A stretch of 5,481 nt of DNA from DATGKR01 sp035294565 (GTDB lineage Bacteria > Actinomycetota > Acidimicrobiia > Acidimicrobiales > Palsa-688), in NCBI GenBank assembly GCA_035294565.1, contig DATGKR010000185.1, positions 1-5,481 of the forward strand. The letters run 5' to 3'. Below, piece by piece: positions 5,371-5,481 of this stretch. The translations under genes and the position numbers were made by a program. The stretch's first letter is position 1; every line of letters begins with the position of its first letter. The notes under the pieces were generated by a model. That model had not been told where the DNA came from, searched no databases, and saw only the letters and a program-made list of their open reading frames with translations.

Positions 5371-5481
5371 GTGGCTAGGGTCGAGCTCGTCCGCCGAGCC
5401 CGACAGGAGGTGCTCGACCTCGACTGGCCGCTCGCCGGCGCAGTAGATGAAGCTCTGGGTCTGTTGGAGCGAGACCCTGAT
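5371..5481 (+). CDS. RelE/ParE-like toxin, N-terminal 37 residues (runs off right edge)
   Basis: A GTG at 5371, four bases after the antitoxin stop and directly after an in-frame TAG, opens a frame to the end of the window. The 37 residues begin VARVELVRRARQEVLDL and continue DWPLAGAVDEALGLLERDPD. This is the usual start of RelE/ParE family toxins: a first beta strand (ARVELV), a helix (RARQEVLDL), then a second helix with a conserved DEAL-x-LxxDP ending that leads to the next strand. RelE members cut mRNA on the ribosome and ParE members poison gyrase; the catalytic C-terminal residues lie outside the window, so the two cannot be separated. Tight spacing after the antitoxin means translation is probably coupled. 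Confidence 0.82.
   Translation, partial: MARVELVRRARQEVLDLDWPLAGAVDEALGLLERDPD

Overview
The window is high-GC bacterial DNA, most likely from an actinobacterium. Protein genes show strong G/C preference at third codon positions. The large sulfatase is of the long cytosolic type I associate with mycobacteria and relatives. Several genes start with GTG, Shine-Dalgarno signals are often weak or absent, and the tRNA gene does not encode its CCA end. The exact lineage cannot be fixed from this sequence.

Layout, left to right. On the minus strand, three genes run leftward: a trans-aconitate 2-methyltransferase (tam, 535-1362), an unrecognised 85-residue protein (240-497), and a second unrecognised protein that overlaps it by four bases (GTGA) and leaves the window at base 1. 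A 753-residue formylglycine-dependent sulfatase (1382-3643) diverges from tam with only 19 bases between the start codons. It converges on a PAP2-family membrane phosphatase (3677-4279, minus). The phosphatase is divergent from a DedA-family membrane protein (4323-4952) across 43 bases. A tRNA-Ala(UGC) gene follows (4977-5050), then a Phd/YefM-type antitoxin (5088-5366) and the first 37 codons of a RelE/ParE-like toxin that runs off the right end.

Functional links. PAP2 and DedA proteins are both known in recycling of the undecaprenyl lipid carrier (dephosphorylation and transport), so the divergent pair may share that theme; this is inference. Tam is a metabolic repair enzyme (it methylates trans-aconitate), and the sulfatase releases sulfate from unknown esters; no clear link between the two is visible. 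The antitoxin-toxin module has lower GC than its neighbours and sits directly behind a tRNA, which suggests acquired DNA. Its short promoter region carries two GTAC-centred elements 12 bp apart, like the YefM-YoeB operator as I remember it.

Most of the window is conventional. The least explained part is the coupled pair of unknown genes at the left edge. I see no CRISPR array, insertion sequence or clearly new multi-gene system.
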